Assembly (NCBI RefSeq): GCF_017571495.1
Contig: NZ_JAGETZ010000004.1
Location: 372,001-436,000 of the forward strand
DNA from: Hymenobacter negativus
Lineage (GTDB): Bacteria > Bacteroidota > Bacteroidia > Cytophagales > Hymenobacteraceae
Length of the DNA: 64,000 nucleotides
Direction of reading: 5' to 3'
Numbering within the stretch: position 1 is the first letter of the stretch; each line of letters begins with the position of its first letter. A model generated the notes under the pieces. The model worked only from the letters and a program-made list of their open reading frames with translations, was not told the DNA's origin and made no database searches. Positions 26,637-34,434 of this stretch are shown here, in pieces. Position numbers and translations under genes: made by a program.

Positions 26637-27329
26637 ATGAAAAAACCTGCTTCTCCGGTTCAAACAGAAAAAAGTGCGAAACGCACGCCGGAAGAAAAAG
26701 CGGCACACAAATCGGCCAAGAAAGCTAGTCGCGCCACTACTGACCTCACTGATGACCGCGCCAGCAAAAAAGCCAGCCAGAAAAAGACCCTCAAGTCGGC
26801 GGCTAAGCAATTGCAAAAGGAGCTGAACAACCGCATGAGCGAAGTGGTGACACGCATCCGCAAAGAAACGAAGGCGAAGCTGAAGGAAGTAGTAAAAGAA
26901 GCCACGCGACGGCTCGATGTCGACACGGAACGAATGTTTGAAGAGGCCCTGCACACCATTGTGCGGCATTATGACTCTGTTGCGGGCAGCGCTACCACAA
27001 CTAACGGCAGCGAGGGTGGCATAGGTAAAGGCAAAAAAGACCAGACGCTGCATAAAGACGGCTCGCCGCGCAAGTCCCACTCCCAGCGCTCTGATGATGC
27101 CACCGAGCTTACTCCTGCCGCACCCCAGCCACGTGGCCGCAAGCCCATCGCAACGGTTACCAAGCCTGCCACCACAGGTGCCAAGCGTGGCCCAAAGCCT
27201 GGCGCTAAAGCTGCGGCGGCTACCGGCGCTAAGCGCGGCCCCAAGCCCCGCGTTCAGGCCACTACCCAGCCCGAGGCGGATGTGTCAAGCTCCGCGGCCA
27301 GTCCCAACACCGGTGAGGTGAGCGCATAG
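26637..27329 (+). CDS. Basic AT-hook protein (nucleoid-associated, histone H1-like)
   Basis: A 230-residue Lys/Ala-rich protein. Residues 1-60 are a basic tail, about 60-115 a predicted long helix/coiled coil (AAKQLQKELNNRMSEVVTRIRKETKAKLKEVVKEATRRL), and the C-terminal third bears three AT-hook-like motifs, PRGRKP, KRGPKP and KRGPKP, in an Ala/Thr/Pro-rich background. AT hooks bind the minor groove of AT-rich DNA, so a nucleoid role is likely; the exact family is not recognised. The layout (basic tail, helix, basic tail) parallels the protein at 5670. Monocistronic with a strong terminator. Confidence 0.78.
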   Translation: MKKPASPVQTEKSAKRTPEEKAAHKSAKKASRATTDLTDDRASKKASQKKTLKSAAKQLQKELNNRMSEVVTRIRKETKAKLKEVVKEATRRLDVDTERMFEEALHTIVRHYDSVAGSATTTNGSEGGIGKGKKDQTLHKDGSPRKSHSQRSDDATELTPAAPQPRGRKPIATVTKPATTGAKRGPKPGAKAAAATGAKRGPKPRVQATTQPEADVSSSAASPNTGEVSA

Positions 27330-27411
27330 GTACAACCGATTACTACCGAGGCGGCTGTGGAATTGGATATCAGACCAAACCGCCCCGACTCCCAATAACC
27401 GCTTCATCAGC

Positions 27412-27449
27412 AAAAAGCCCACTTCCAATATCCTGGAAGCGGGCTTTTT
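27412..27449. terminator. Bidirectional terminator after the AT-hook gene
   Basis: AAAAAGCCCACTTCCA (27412-27427) pairs with TGGAAGCGGGCTTTTT (27434-27449), one mismatch. It also ends the minus-strand lipoprotein gene at 27470. Confidence 0.85.
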
Positions 27450-27469
27450 TAGTGATACAAAAGTGGCTT

Positions 27470-27838
27470 TTAACGTCGACGGGTTGTATCGGGCAGAGGC
27501 GCATCGTAATTGAGACGCTGGAGGCGGGTTTCCGGCGAAGTGTTGTTGGGGTCATTGGTATTCACGTTTTCGATGCGCTTCTGGTTGTTAATGCCAGCCG
27601 CCTGTTCGCCCAGGCGCACACGGTTGGGCGTGGCGTCGGGCACGGCGTAGCCGCTGCTACTGGGCACGCCGTTGCTGTTATAGATAGCGCGCCGGTCGGC
27701 ATCAGTACGCACTTCGGTGGGCACGGCCGTTGGCGCAGCGGTTTCGGCGGTTTGCTCCGAAACGGAGCAGGCTGATAGCAGCACAGCCATACTCAGGGCC
27801 AGACGGGTATCGATGGCAGAAAAACGAAAATCCAGCAT
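27470..27838 (-). CDS. Small hypothetical lipoprotein
   Basis: A 122-residue protein with a lipoprotein signal: a hydrophobic stretch (residues about 11-23) and the lipobox LLSAC. The mature part is polar and probably disordered (VRTDADRRAIYNSNGVPSSSGYAVPDATPNRVRLGEQ, then a C-terminal RRR). No family recognised. The terminator of the upstream DUF3050 gene ends 5 nt from the ATG, so this gene has little room for a promoter of its own and may depend on read-through. Confidence 0.65.
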   Translation of the reverse strand: MLDFRFSAIDTRLALSMAVLLSACSVSEQTAETAAPTAVPTEVRTDADRRAIYNSNGVPSSSGYAVPDATPNRVRLGEQAAGINNQKRIENVNTNDPNNTSPETRLQRLNYDAPLPDTTRRR

Positions 27839-27851
27839 GGGGTATAAAAAA

Positions 27852-27875
27852 CAGGCCGCCGGAATAGGCAGCCTG
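27852..27875 (-). terminator. Terminator after the DUF3050 gene
   Basis: CAGGCCGCC (27852-27860) and GGCAGCCTG (27867-27875) pair with one mismatch; on the minus strand TTTTTTATA follows. It lies just upstream of the lipoprotein ATG and might act as an attenuator for it. Confidence 0.65.
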
Positions 27876-27911
27876 CTTCAAACGAAAAATAAGCCCCGCT
27901 GGTTGAGGCAA

Positions 27912-28703
27912 TTATACCAATGCCGGGCTGGGCTGCAAGGGCTTAATACTGTCCCAAAGCACCATGCGCGCTTCTAAGCAGCGAATGGTTACCTGTTGGG
28001 CCTCCTGCCAGCACATGGGGTCGTCGCCACACATTTCGCGCACCATTTGCTGGGCTAGTGGTGCGTGCACCTCCTCATCAAGCTCAATGTGTCGGTCAAG
28101 GTAATACGTAAAGGTATCGAGTTGGCCAGGAAATCGGTCGCGCAACTCGTGTACCAACTGCCGGAACATGGACGGAATCAGGTCCTCACGGCCAAACGTG
28201 AAGGCCGCTGCCACCGCATGAGGTTTACCCGAATTAATAACATCGAAAGTGGTTTCGACGAAGTGCCGAACCGATTCCGGGGCTTGGGCTTCGCTTAGGG
28301 CCTGGGAAACGGTACACCCCGCCGCCACTGCTGCCACCAGCCGGCGGATGGGTGCCGTGTTGGCCCCACATTCTTCCATGGCGCGTAGATAGAGCTCGAA
28401 GTGGCTGGCTGGCTGGCCTTCCGGGTCCACGTCGGTTTCCTCTTCGAGCACAATTTCGTTGATGAGCCGCCGCGTGGCCGGGTTAGCAGTGGGCACCCAG
28501 GGCACCTGCACGCAGGTCAGTTCGCGCTGCAGTGCCTTGAGCAGCGACATAAAATCCCACACTGCATACACATGGTGCTCCATGAAATGGCGTAGGTCAG
28601 GTAAGGTGCGCAGGCGGTAATACAAGCCATTGTTGAGTAGTACCTGACGTGTGGGTTCAACGGCCTTTTGCAAGTAGCTGATGGGGGATGAATTCGTTTC
28701 CAT
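27912..28703 (-). CDS. DUF3050 family protein (heme-oxygenase-like fold)
   Basis: A 263-residue soluble protein. FMEHHVYAVWDFMSLLKALQ (about 40-60), the acidic EIVLEEETDVD near 83-93, AFTFGREDLIPSMF near 170 and YYLDRHIELDEEVHAPLAQQMV near 207-230 are the conserved blocks of DUF3050. His and Glu residues at these positions (EHH, EEE, H-IELDEE-H) look like metal ligands of the all-helical heme-oxygenase/diiron-oxidase-like fold. Substrate and pathway are unknown. No signal peptide. It stands upstream of the small lipoprotein gene with a terminator between. Confidence 0.85.
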   Translation of the reverse strand: METNSSPISYLQKAVEPTRQVLLNNGLYYRLRTLPDLRHFMEHHVYAVWDFMSLLKALQRELTCVQVPWVPTANPATRRLINEIVLEEETDVDPEGQPASHFELYLRAMEECGANTAPIRRLVAAVAAGCTVSQALSEAQAPESVRHFVETTFDVINSGKPHAVAAAFTFGREDLIPSMFRQLVHELRDRFPGQLDTFTYYLDRHIELDEEVHAPLAQQMVREMCGDDPMCWQEAQQVTIRCLEARMVLWDSIKPLQPSPALV

Positions 28704-28789
28704 AGAAGATTAAGTATGAATTTTTAACTAACACCTTCTGTGGTTTCCCACCCACAACTGGTATTATAGTGACTTAATACCAACGAAAA

Positions 28790-28816
28790 GCCCCCCGGCT
28801 TGGATTGCCAGAGGGC
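28790..28816 (-). terminator. Terminator after msrB
   Basis: GCCCCCCGGC (28790-28799) faces GCCAGAGGGC (28807-28816); in the minus-strand RNA the two mismatches become G-U pairs, giving a 10-bp stem with TTTT after it. Confidence 0.7.
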
Positions 28817-28854
28817 CTCGATTTGTGAATTTTCCTATAATAGTGCAGGCTGTT

Positions 28855-29406
28855 CTACTTTTTCTTCTCAAACACCAGCGCATTACCGTCCATACAATAG
28901 CGCTGGCCAGTAGGCTTGGGCCCATCGTCGAAAAGGTGGCCGAGGTGGCCGCCACACTTGGCACAGACTATCTCGTCGCGGCTCATACCAAAGCTATTGT
29001 CTGAAGCCACCTTCACGCTGGTATTGGTGGCCGGTGCGTAGAAGCTAGGCCAGCCGGTACCTGATTCAAACTTGGCATCGGAAGTAAAAAGCAGGTTGTG
29101 GTCAGCAGCGCAGTAGTAGGTACCAGCGGCGTGGTTATCGTGGTATTTGCCAGTGAAAGGGCGCTCAGTACCCTGCTCGCGCAGGATGTAGAACTGGTCG
29201 GGTGTGAGTAATTTCTTCCATTCGGCCTCGGTGTGGCGTACAGGAAACTCATTGGGCTGGCCGGTCACGGGCTGGGGCTGAAAGTACGTTTTGCCAGCTA
29301 CGGTGCGGGGTGGGCGGGGCGTATTAACTGCAACATCGCGCTTTTGGGAGCAGGCCGAATTGAGCGTAAGCGCCGAAATAAATAAGAACAGCAAGGGAAA
29401 ACGCAT
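28855..29406 (-). CDS. msrB: Peptide-methionine (R)-S-oxide reductase, lipoprotein form
   Basis: A 183-residue MsrB that repairs oxidised methionine. The start MRFPLLFLFISALTLNSACSQ is a lipoprotein signal, so it acts at the envelope. The family motifs are SGTGWPSFY, CAKCGGHLGHLFDDGPKPTGQRYCMDGNALVF, with the catalytic cysteine in RYCMD. The usual zinc site uses two CxxC pairs; here the second pair is intact (CAKC) but the first reads CAAD, so one ligand is changed to Asp. Whether zinc still binds is open. Monocistronic. Confidence 0.93.
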   Translation of the reverse strand: MRFPLLFLFISALTLNSACSQKRDVAVNTPRPPRTVAGKTYFQPQPVTGQPNEFPVRHTEAEWKKLLTPDQFYILREQGTERPFTGKYHDNHAAGTYYCAADHNLLFTSDAKFESGTGWPSFYAPATNTSVKVASDNSFGMSRDEIVCAKCGGHLGHLFDDGPKPTGQRYCMDGNALVFEKKK

Positions 29407-29617
29407 GGCAAGAATTTGCTAGAATGGTGAATGGCCAACATACGGAGCCGGAGGCCGGTTTGGTCGGTGGGTTAGACGATTGCGCTGCGGGAACCTTACA
29501 CCCTACTTCTGGAATTTAGCGCACTGGACCCAACCATAACATCTTGCGCCAATAGCCCGACCCAACTAGGTGCATGTTAATAGTTGAGTACCACAAGGCT
29601 TTGCGCCTTTTTCTCTG

Positions 29618-29625
29618 TACCTTTG
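29618..29625 (+). promoter_or_regulatory. typA -7 promoter box TACCTTTG
   Basis: Exact TAnnTTTG followed by C, 20 nt upstream of the ATG. No TTG at 19-20 nt. Confidence 0.55.
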
Positions 29626-29645
29626 CACCCGCAAAACCAATCCAT

Positions 29646-31457
29646 ATGGCCCAGAATATTCGGAACATTGCCATCATCGCTCACGTTGACCACGGCAAGA
29701 CCACTTTGGTGGATAAAATCATCCACGCATCTAAAATTTTCGACGCCCACCAGCAGTTCGACGACCTCATCCTCGACAACAACGACCTGGAGCGCGAGCG
29801 TGGCATTACCATCGTTTCCAAAAACGTATCGGTACGCTACAAAGACGTAAAAATCAACATCATCGACACCCCTGGCCACGCCGACTTCGGTGGTGAGGTA
29901 GAGCGCGTGTTGAAGCTGGCCGACGGCGTGCTACTGCTCGTGGATGCCTTCGAAGGCGCCATGCCGCAGACCCGTTTCGTGCTGGGCAAAGCCATCGATT
30001 TGGGCCTGAAGCCCATTGTGGTGGTAAACAAAGTAGACAAAGAAAACTGCCGTCCCGACGAGGTGCACGAGCAGGTATTCGACCTGATGTTCAACCTCGG
30101 TGCCACCGAGGACCAGCTTGATTTCGTGACCCTTTATGGTTCGAGCAAGCAAGGCTGGATGAGCACCGACTGGAAAGTGAAGACCGACAACATCACGCCC
30201 CTTCTGGACGCTGTGTTGGCTTCAATTCCACCCGCACCGACCTTGGAAGGTACTCCTCAGATGCAGATTACCTCGCTCGACTATTCGTCGTTCGTAGGTC
30301 GTATCGCCATTGGTCGCGTGCACCGCGGCACCCTGAAAGAAGGTTCCAACATGAGCCTGATGAAGGCCGACGGCACCATTAAGAAGGTTAAAATCCGCGA
30401 ACTGCAAGTATTCGAAGGCCTCGGCCGGACCAAGGTAACGGAAGTGAGCAGCGGCGAAATCTGCGCGGTGTCGGGCATCGAAGGCTTCGACATTGGTGAT
30501 ACGCTGGCTGACTTCGAAAACCCGGAGGCCCTGGAGCGCATCAGCATCGACGAGCCTACGATGAACATGCTGTTCACCATCAACAACTCGCCGTTCTTCG
30601 GCAAGGAAGGCAAGTTTGTAACTTCGCGTCACCTGCGTGACCGTCTGTTCAAGGAAACTGAGAAAAACCTGGCCCTGCGCGTGCAGACGACCGACAAAGA
30701 GGATACTTTCCTCGTATTCGGCCGCGGGATTCTTCACTTGTCGGTACTTATCGAGACGATGCGTCGCGAAGGCTACGAGTTGCAAGTAGGTCAGCCCCAG
30801 GTTATTTTTAAAGAAGATGACAACGGCAAGCGCCTCGAGCCAATGGAATTGCTCGTGGTAGACGTACCTGAGGAGACTGCCGGCAAGGTGATTGAACTGG
30901 TGAGCATGCGCAAAGGCGAGATGACCATCATGGAGCCTAAGGGCGACCTGCAGCACCTGGAGTTCCGCATTCCGTCGCGCGGCCTGATTGGCCTGCGTAA
31001 CAACGTGCTAACCGCCACGGGTGGCGAGGCCATCATGAATCACCGATTCATCGACTTCGAAGAGCATAAGGGCACAATTCCCGGCCGCATCGCTGGTTCG
31101 CTGATTTCGTTGGAAACCGGCCCCGGCACGGCTTATACCATCGACAAGATGCAGGACCGTGGCTCGTTCTTCGTGGACCCGGGCGAGGAAGTATATGCGG
31201 GCCAGGTTATCGGCGAGCATACCCGCCCCAACGACTTGACCATCAACATTCAGAAAGGCAAGAAGCTAACCAACATGCGTGCTTCGGGTTCGGACGAAAA
31301 CGCCAAGATTGTGCCTAAGCGTCAGTTCTCGCTGGAAGAATCCATGGAATACATCCAGAAGGATGAATATCTGGAAGTGACGCCGAAGTCGATTCGGATG
31401 CGTAAGATTCTGCTCGACGAGAACGAGCGTCTGCGCTACGCCAAGACGGCTGAGTAA
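29646..31457 (+). CDS. typA: Translational GTPase TypA/BipA
   Basis: A 603-residue ribosome-associated GTPase involved in stress adaptation and 50S assembly. The G domain has AHVDHGKTTL (G1, about 11-20), GITIVSKN (G2), DTPGHADFGGEV (G3) and VVNKVDKENC (G4). EF-G-like domains II, III and V follow, and the C-terminal domain has RGLIGLRNNVLTATGGEAIMNH and GQVIGEHTRPNDL. The start at 29646 (MAQNIRNIAIIAHVDH) is canonical; the ATG at 29574 would run through the promoter. Full length. Confidence 0.97.
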   Translation: MAQNIRNIAIIAHVDHGKTTLVDKIIHASKIFDAHQQFDDLILDNNDLERERGITIVSKNVSVRYKDVKINIIDTPGHADFGGEVERVLKLADGVLLLVDAFEGAMPQTRFVLGKAIDLGLKPIVVVNKVDKENCRPDEVHEQVFDLMFNLGATEDQLDFVTLYGSSKQGWMSTDWKVKTDNITPLLDAVLASIPPAPTLEGTPQMQITSLDYSSFVGRIAIGRVHRGTLKEGSNMSLMKADGTIKKVKIRELQVFEGLGRTKVTEVSSGEICAVSGIEGFDIGDTLADFENPEALERISIDEPTMNMLFTINNSPFFGKEGKFVTSRHLRDRLFKETEKNLALRVQTTDKEDTFLVFGRGILHLSVLIETMRREGYELQVGQPQVIFKEDDNGKRLEPMELLVVDVPEETAGKVIELVSMRKGEMTIMEPKGDLQHLEFRIPSRGLIGLRNNVLTATGGEAIMNHRFIDFEEHKGTIPGRIAGSLISLETGPGTAYTIDKMQDRGSFFVDPGEEVYAGQVIGEHTRPNDLTINIQKGKKLTNMRASGSDENAKIVPKRQFSLEESMEYIQKDEYLEVTPKSIRMRKILLDENERLRYAKTAE

Positions 31458-31495
31458 GGACCGTAGATTTGGTGGATTATTGAATTTAATATGAT

Positions 31496-31527
31496 AAAAA
31501 GGCGCGACAATTAAGTCGCGCCTTTTT
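31496..31527 (+). terminator. Perfect terminator after typA
   Basis: AAAAAGGCGCGAC (31496-31508) and GTCGCGCCTTTTT (31515-31527) pair exactly around AATTAA. Confidence 0.88.
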
Positions 31528-31556
31528 GCTTTAGTTATTTTTTTACCCCCTCCTTT

Positions 31557-32072
31557 ATGAATATGGATGTAATAAATCAGTTTGTGCAGCTTTTCACGCT
31601 TGCTGATGAGGCCGCTACCGAGCGGGTGACTGAACGACTGACACTGGTGCTGAGCGACCCGGCCGGCTATCAGGAGCAGTATGCCGAAGAGTTGGCAGAA
31701 CGCGGCATTGTGGCCGGCTTGCCGGTACAGGAACTGCGGGATTTAGCGCTGATTGATGCACTCCTGAACGAGGAGTTGGTTTGGGAAAGTGACTGGAAAG
31801 ACGTGGCCTCCGACTTGGTTTATGGCCTTAATGAGACCTTGACGCAGCAGCATCGTGCTATGCAGCTTGGCGAGCCGGCTTGGGGACGCTCTGCGGTGAC
31901 CGGGCCCGAAGCGCTCGACATCGTGCAGGATTTATTAGAGCCTATTGGCCTGGCGCTGGTGCTGCTTACGCTGGACAGCGACTCTTATGCGCTAACGGTG
32001 GTGGCCGATGCACAGGCTGAAGAAACGCGCCAGTTGGCCAAGGAGTTGGGTTTTAGTGTGACGGTGTATTGA
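31557..32072 (+). CDS. Small acidic hypothetical protein (DUF6630-like)
   Basis: A 171-residue cytosolic acidic protein. Segments such as ELRDLALIDALLNEELVWESDWKDVASDLVYGL and LVLLTLDSDSYALTVVADAQAEE resemble the DUF6630 pattern, in which a hydrophobic D/Y-containing strand is followed by a V-V strand, but I hold that loosely. No catalytic motif or membrane segment. The 84-nt upstream gap is occupied by the typA terminator and an A/T-rich stretch. Confidence 0.6.
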   Translation: MNMDVINQFVQLFTLADEAATERVTERLTLVLSDPAGYQEQYAEELAERGIVAGLPVQELRDLALIDALLNEELVWESDWKDVASDLVYGLNETLTQQHRAMQLGEPAWGRSAVTGPEALDIVQDLLEPIGLALVLLTLDSDSYALTVVADAQAEETRQLAKELGFSVTVY

Positions 32073-32140
32073 TGCCAATCGGGCCTGCATCGGCAGTAAA
32101 GGGCATATTCGGCTCTTGGTTTCCAAGGGCTGGTTTGTGA

Positions 32141-32716
32141 TTAGACCGCACGAGATGGTTTACCCAGCCGGAATGCCGCCAGCAGAAAATAAAATGCTCC
32201 GAAAGCAGCATAGCCGGCCAGATTGACAATGCCCATGGTGGGTGCTTGGGCCATGGCGATGAATGAAGCACCTGCAATAATGGACTGGCCACCACTCAAA
32301 ATCATGGGCCATTGACCACCAAATGTGCGCCGGCGACGCAGCCCCAGCACCAACTGAATGAGCCCGGTGAGACCAGCCCAGGCACCGAAAACGACAAGTA
32401 CCGTTGGCACTCCCTGCTTCAGGGCCACGCTGACCGCCACGGTCGTTAGAAGGCCGATAACGATGTTGGTGAACTGCGGCAGTTTGGATGAGGGCCCACG
32501 ATTGGCGCGGATATCGAAGAAAGTGGCCGCCACATCCCAGGTAGGATACACCAGCAATAGGATGGCCGTGATGGTGGGCGAGGATTTTACGAAAGCGAGC
32601 AACAGGCCAACCCAAATGAGGGAAAAAGCGGCGCGCACGAAGTACAGGGTTCGCAGGGCCTGAGCGGTACTGGCTATGCGGAAAGGGTTGACGGCGGTAT
32701 TTGAGGGAGCGAACAT
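32141..32716 (-). CDS. DUF308-type membrane protein
   Basis: A 191-residue protein with about six hydrophobic segments, arranged as paired helices like the HdeD/DUF308 family: TLYFVRAAFSLIWVGLLLAF, ITAILLLVYPTWDVAATFFDIRAN, LKQGVPTVLVVFGAWAGLTGLIQLVLGLRRRR, GGQSIIAGASFIAMAQAP, and NLAGYAAFGAFYFLLAAFRL. Function unknown; HdeD is linked to acid stress. The start at 32716 (MFAPSNT) is preferred to 32797. It is divergent from a Crp/Fnr regulator gene, which may control it. Confidence 0.75.
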   Translation of the reverse strand: MFAPSNTAVNPFRIASTAQALRTLYFVRAAFSLIWVGLLLAFVKSSPTITAILLLVYPTWDVAATFFDIRANRGPSSKLPQFTNIVIGLLTTVAVSVALKQGVPTVLVVFGAWAGLTGLIQLVLGLRRRRTFGGQWPMILSGGQSIIAGASFIAMAQAPTMGIVNLAGYAAFGAFYFLLAAFRLGKPSRAV

Positions 32717-32906
32717 AGGGCTTTGGGGTGAAGGTTGATGATAGGACAAAGGTCCCGACCCGTCCCAAGCCGAATTTTCACCTATGTTAAAAAGCATCGA
32801 AACGTCGCTTCATTTGCCTCAATACCTATTTGCGCTCACACGTCCGTTACTTCCAGGGTCGTGAATAGTTGTAGCCGTGCTGCGTTCATTCTCTTGTCCA
32901 TTTGCC

Positions 32907-33512
32907 ATGCTTTCCGCTTCTCCTTACTCATTATTGTCCCAGAGCCTGCAAGCTTTTGCCGACCTTTCGGAAGATGATTTGCAGCTGGCTGATGGCTGCT
33001 GGACGTTGCGCAGCATTGCGAAAAACGAGTTTTTTAACTTCCGTAACTCTGTATGCCGACACGTTGGCTTCATCGTGAGCGGGCTTTTTCGGGTGTACTA
33101 TGTCGACCCGGAGACATCGGAGGAACACACGGTTTTCATTGTGACCGAGGGACAGTTTCTGACTTCACTCAAAAGCTTACTTACCGGCGAGGCTTGTCCC
33201 TACTACATTGCCGCGCTGGAAGACGCCGACTTGCTGGTGATTACCACCGAGCAGTTGCAGCGCCTCTACACGCAGTCACACGGCTGGGAGCGGTTTGGAC
33301 GCCGGCTTGCCGAGCAATACCTGATTTACCAACAAAGCAAGACCGAAAGCCTGCTCTTTCAATCGGCCGAGCAACGCTACCTGGCCCTGCTGCAGCAGTT
33401 TCCGGGCATTACCAATCGGGTATCGCTTGGGCACATTGCTTCTTATCTGGGCATCAGAGGACCTTCGCTCAGCCGGATTCGGGCGCAGCTGGGCAAGGAG
33501 AAAAGCACCTGA
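32907..33512 (+). CDS. Crp/Fnr family transcriptional regulator
   Basis: A 201-residue regulator. Residues about 15-130 form a cyclic-nucleotide-binding-type beta roll (RHVGFIVSGLFRVYYVDPETSEEHTVFIVTEGQFLTSLKSLLTG), then a dimer helix (AEQYLIYQQSKTESLLFQSAEQRYLALL) and a winged HTH (SLGHIASYLGIRGPSLSRIRAQLG, about 175-198). The roll lacks the cAMP-binding arginine/serine pattern and no Cys cluster is visible, so the ligand is unknown. The start at 32907 is 10 residues inside an alternative at 32877. The divergent DUF308 gene is the obvious candidate target. Confidence 0.85.
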   Translation: MLSASPYSLLSQSLQAFADLSEDDLQLADGCWTLRSIAKNEFFNFRNSVCRHVGFIVSGLFRVYYVDPETSEEHTVFIVTEGQFLTSLKSLLTGEACPYYIAALEDADLLVITTEQLQRLYTQSHGWERFGRRLAEQYLIYQQSKTESLLFQSAEQRYLALLQQFPGITNRVSLGHIASYLGIRGPSLSRIRAQLGKEKST

Positions 33513-33521
33513 GCAGGCTGC

Positions 33522-34352
33522 CTAAACGCCGGCTACCCGTTGGCGAATGGCCTCGAAAGTGAGCACGGCGGTGGCTACGCTCACGTTGAGCGAGTCAATG
33601 CGGCCCATCATGGGTATGATGAGGGTTTCGTCGCAGGCTGCGCGCATCTGGGGGGTGAGGCCGTCGGCCTCGGTGCCCATTACCAAGGCGGTAGGGCCCC
33701 GGAAGCTGTATTCGGTGTAGGGCCGGGCCTCGGGGGCGAGGGCAGCGGCGTGCGTCCGGATACCTTTCTCTTGCAGGAAAGCCAGAATATCGGCTACCGG
33801 CGCAGCCACGGTAGGCACGGTAAACACGCAGCCAATGCTGGCCCGTATGACGTTGGGGTTGAATAAATCGGTGCGCGGGTCGCCGATGAGGACGGCGTCA
33901 ACGGGGGCAGCGTCAGCGGTGCGGAGGATGGCACCGAGGTTACCGGGCTTCTCCACTGCTTCGAGCACGATAACAAGCGGGTTGGCTGGCAGGCGTAGGT
34001 CGGCGAGAGAGCGGGCGGGCGTTTTCAGTACAGCCAGCAGGCCGTCGGAACCTTCGCGGTAGGCTACCTTTTCGAAGACGGGGCGGGTGACTTCAAACCA
34101 CTCGGGCGCATCTTTTTTGCCCGAAAACAAAGCCCGCAGCTCAGCTAAACCCGTTTCGCCGGCCAACTCGGGGCAGGTGTAAATGGTAGCAACTGGTACG
34201 CCGGCCTCGACGGCAATGGTGAGCTCGCGCAGGCCTTCGACCAGGGTAAGGCCTAAGGCGCGACGCTCGGCCGACTTTTGCTGCAACTTGAGCAGTTGCT
34301 TAATGCGGGGGTTTTGGGGACTGCTGAGGCGGTCGGTGGGGACAAAAGGCAT
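33522..34352 (-). CDS. TrmH/SpoU family RNA 2'-O-methyltransferase
   Basis: A 276-residue SPOUT methylase. The N-terminal substrate-binding domain (LSSPQNPRIKQLLKLQQKSAERRALGLTLVEGLRE) is followed by the knot-fold domain: VIVLEAVEKPGNLGAILRTADAAPVDAVLIG (motif 1), VIRASIGCVFTVP, and the C-terminal ALVMGTEADGLTPQMRAACDETLIIPMMGRIDSLNVSVATAVLTFEA (motifs 2 and 3 with NVSVA). It methylates rRNA or tRNA; the target is unknown. The start at 34352 is family-like, and a TATCTTTG box 5 nt upstream suggests a leaderless mRNA. It is divergent from the histidine kinase gene. Confidence 0.92.
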   Translation of the reverse strand: MPFVPTDRLSSPQNPRIKQLLKLQQKSAERRALGLTLVEGLRELTIAVEAGVPVATIYTCPELAGETGLAELRALFSGKKDAPEWFEVTRPVFEKVAYREGSDGLLAVLKTPARSLADLRLPANPLVIVLEAVEKPGNLGAILRTADAAPVDAVLIGDPRTDLFNPNVIRASIGCVFTVPTVAAPVADILAFLQEKGIRTHAAALAPEARPYTEYSFRGPTALVMGTEADGLTPQMRAACDETLIIPMMGRIDSLNVSVATAVLTFEAIRQRVAGV

Positions 34353-34357
34353 GGGCA

Positions 34358-34365
34358 CAAAGATA
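34358..34365 (-). promoter_or_regulatory. -7 box TATCTTTG, 5 nt before the methylase ATG
   Basis: Minus-strand TATCTTTG (34365-34358) then 5 nt, then ATG at 34352. The implied start lies at the ATG. Confidence 0.55.
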
Positions 34366-34420
34366 CCGGCCCCAGCCCCGCCCCCAACCTTACCCCGAGC
34401 TCGGGCGTAGGGCGGGCCAG

Positions 34421-34428
34421 TACCTTCG
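34421..34428 (+). promoter_or_regulatory. -7-like box TACCTTCG, 6 nt before the kinase ATG
   Basis: One mismatch to TAnnTTTG (C for T), then 6 nt to ATG at 34435. It faces the methylase promoter in an 82-bp divergent gap. Confidence 0.45.
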
Positions 34429-34434
34429 CCCCTT

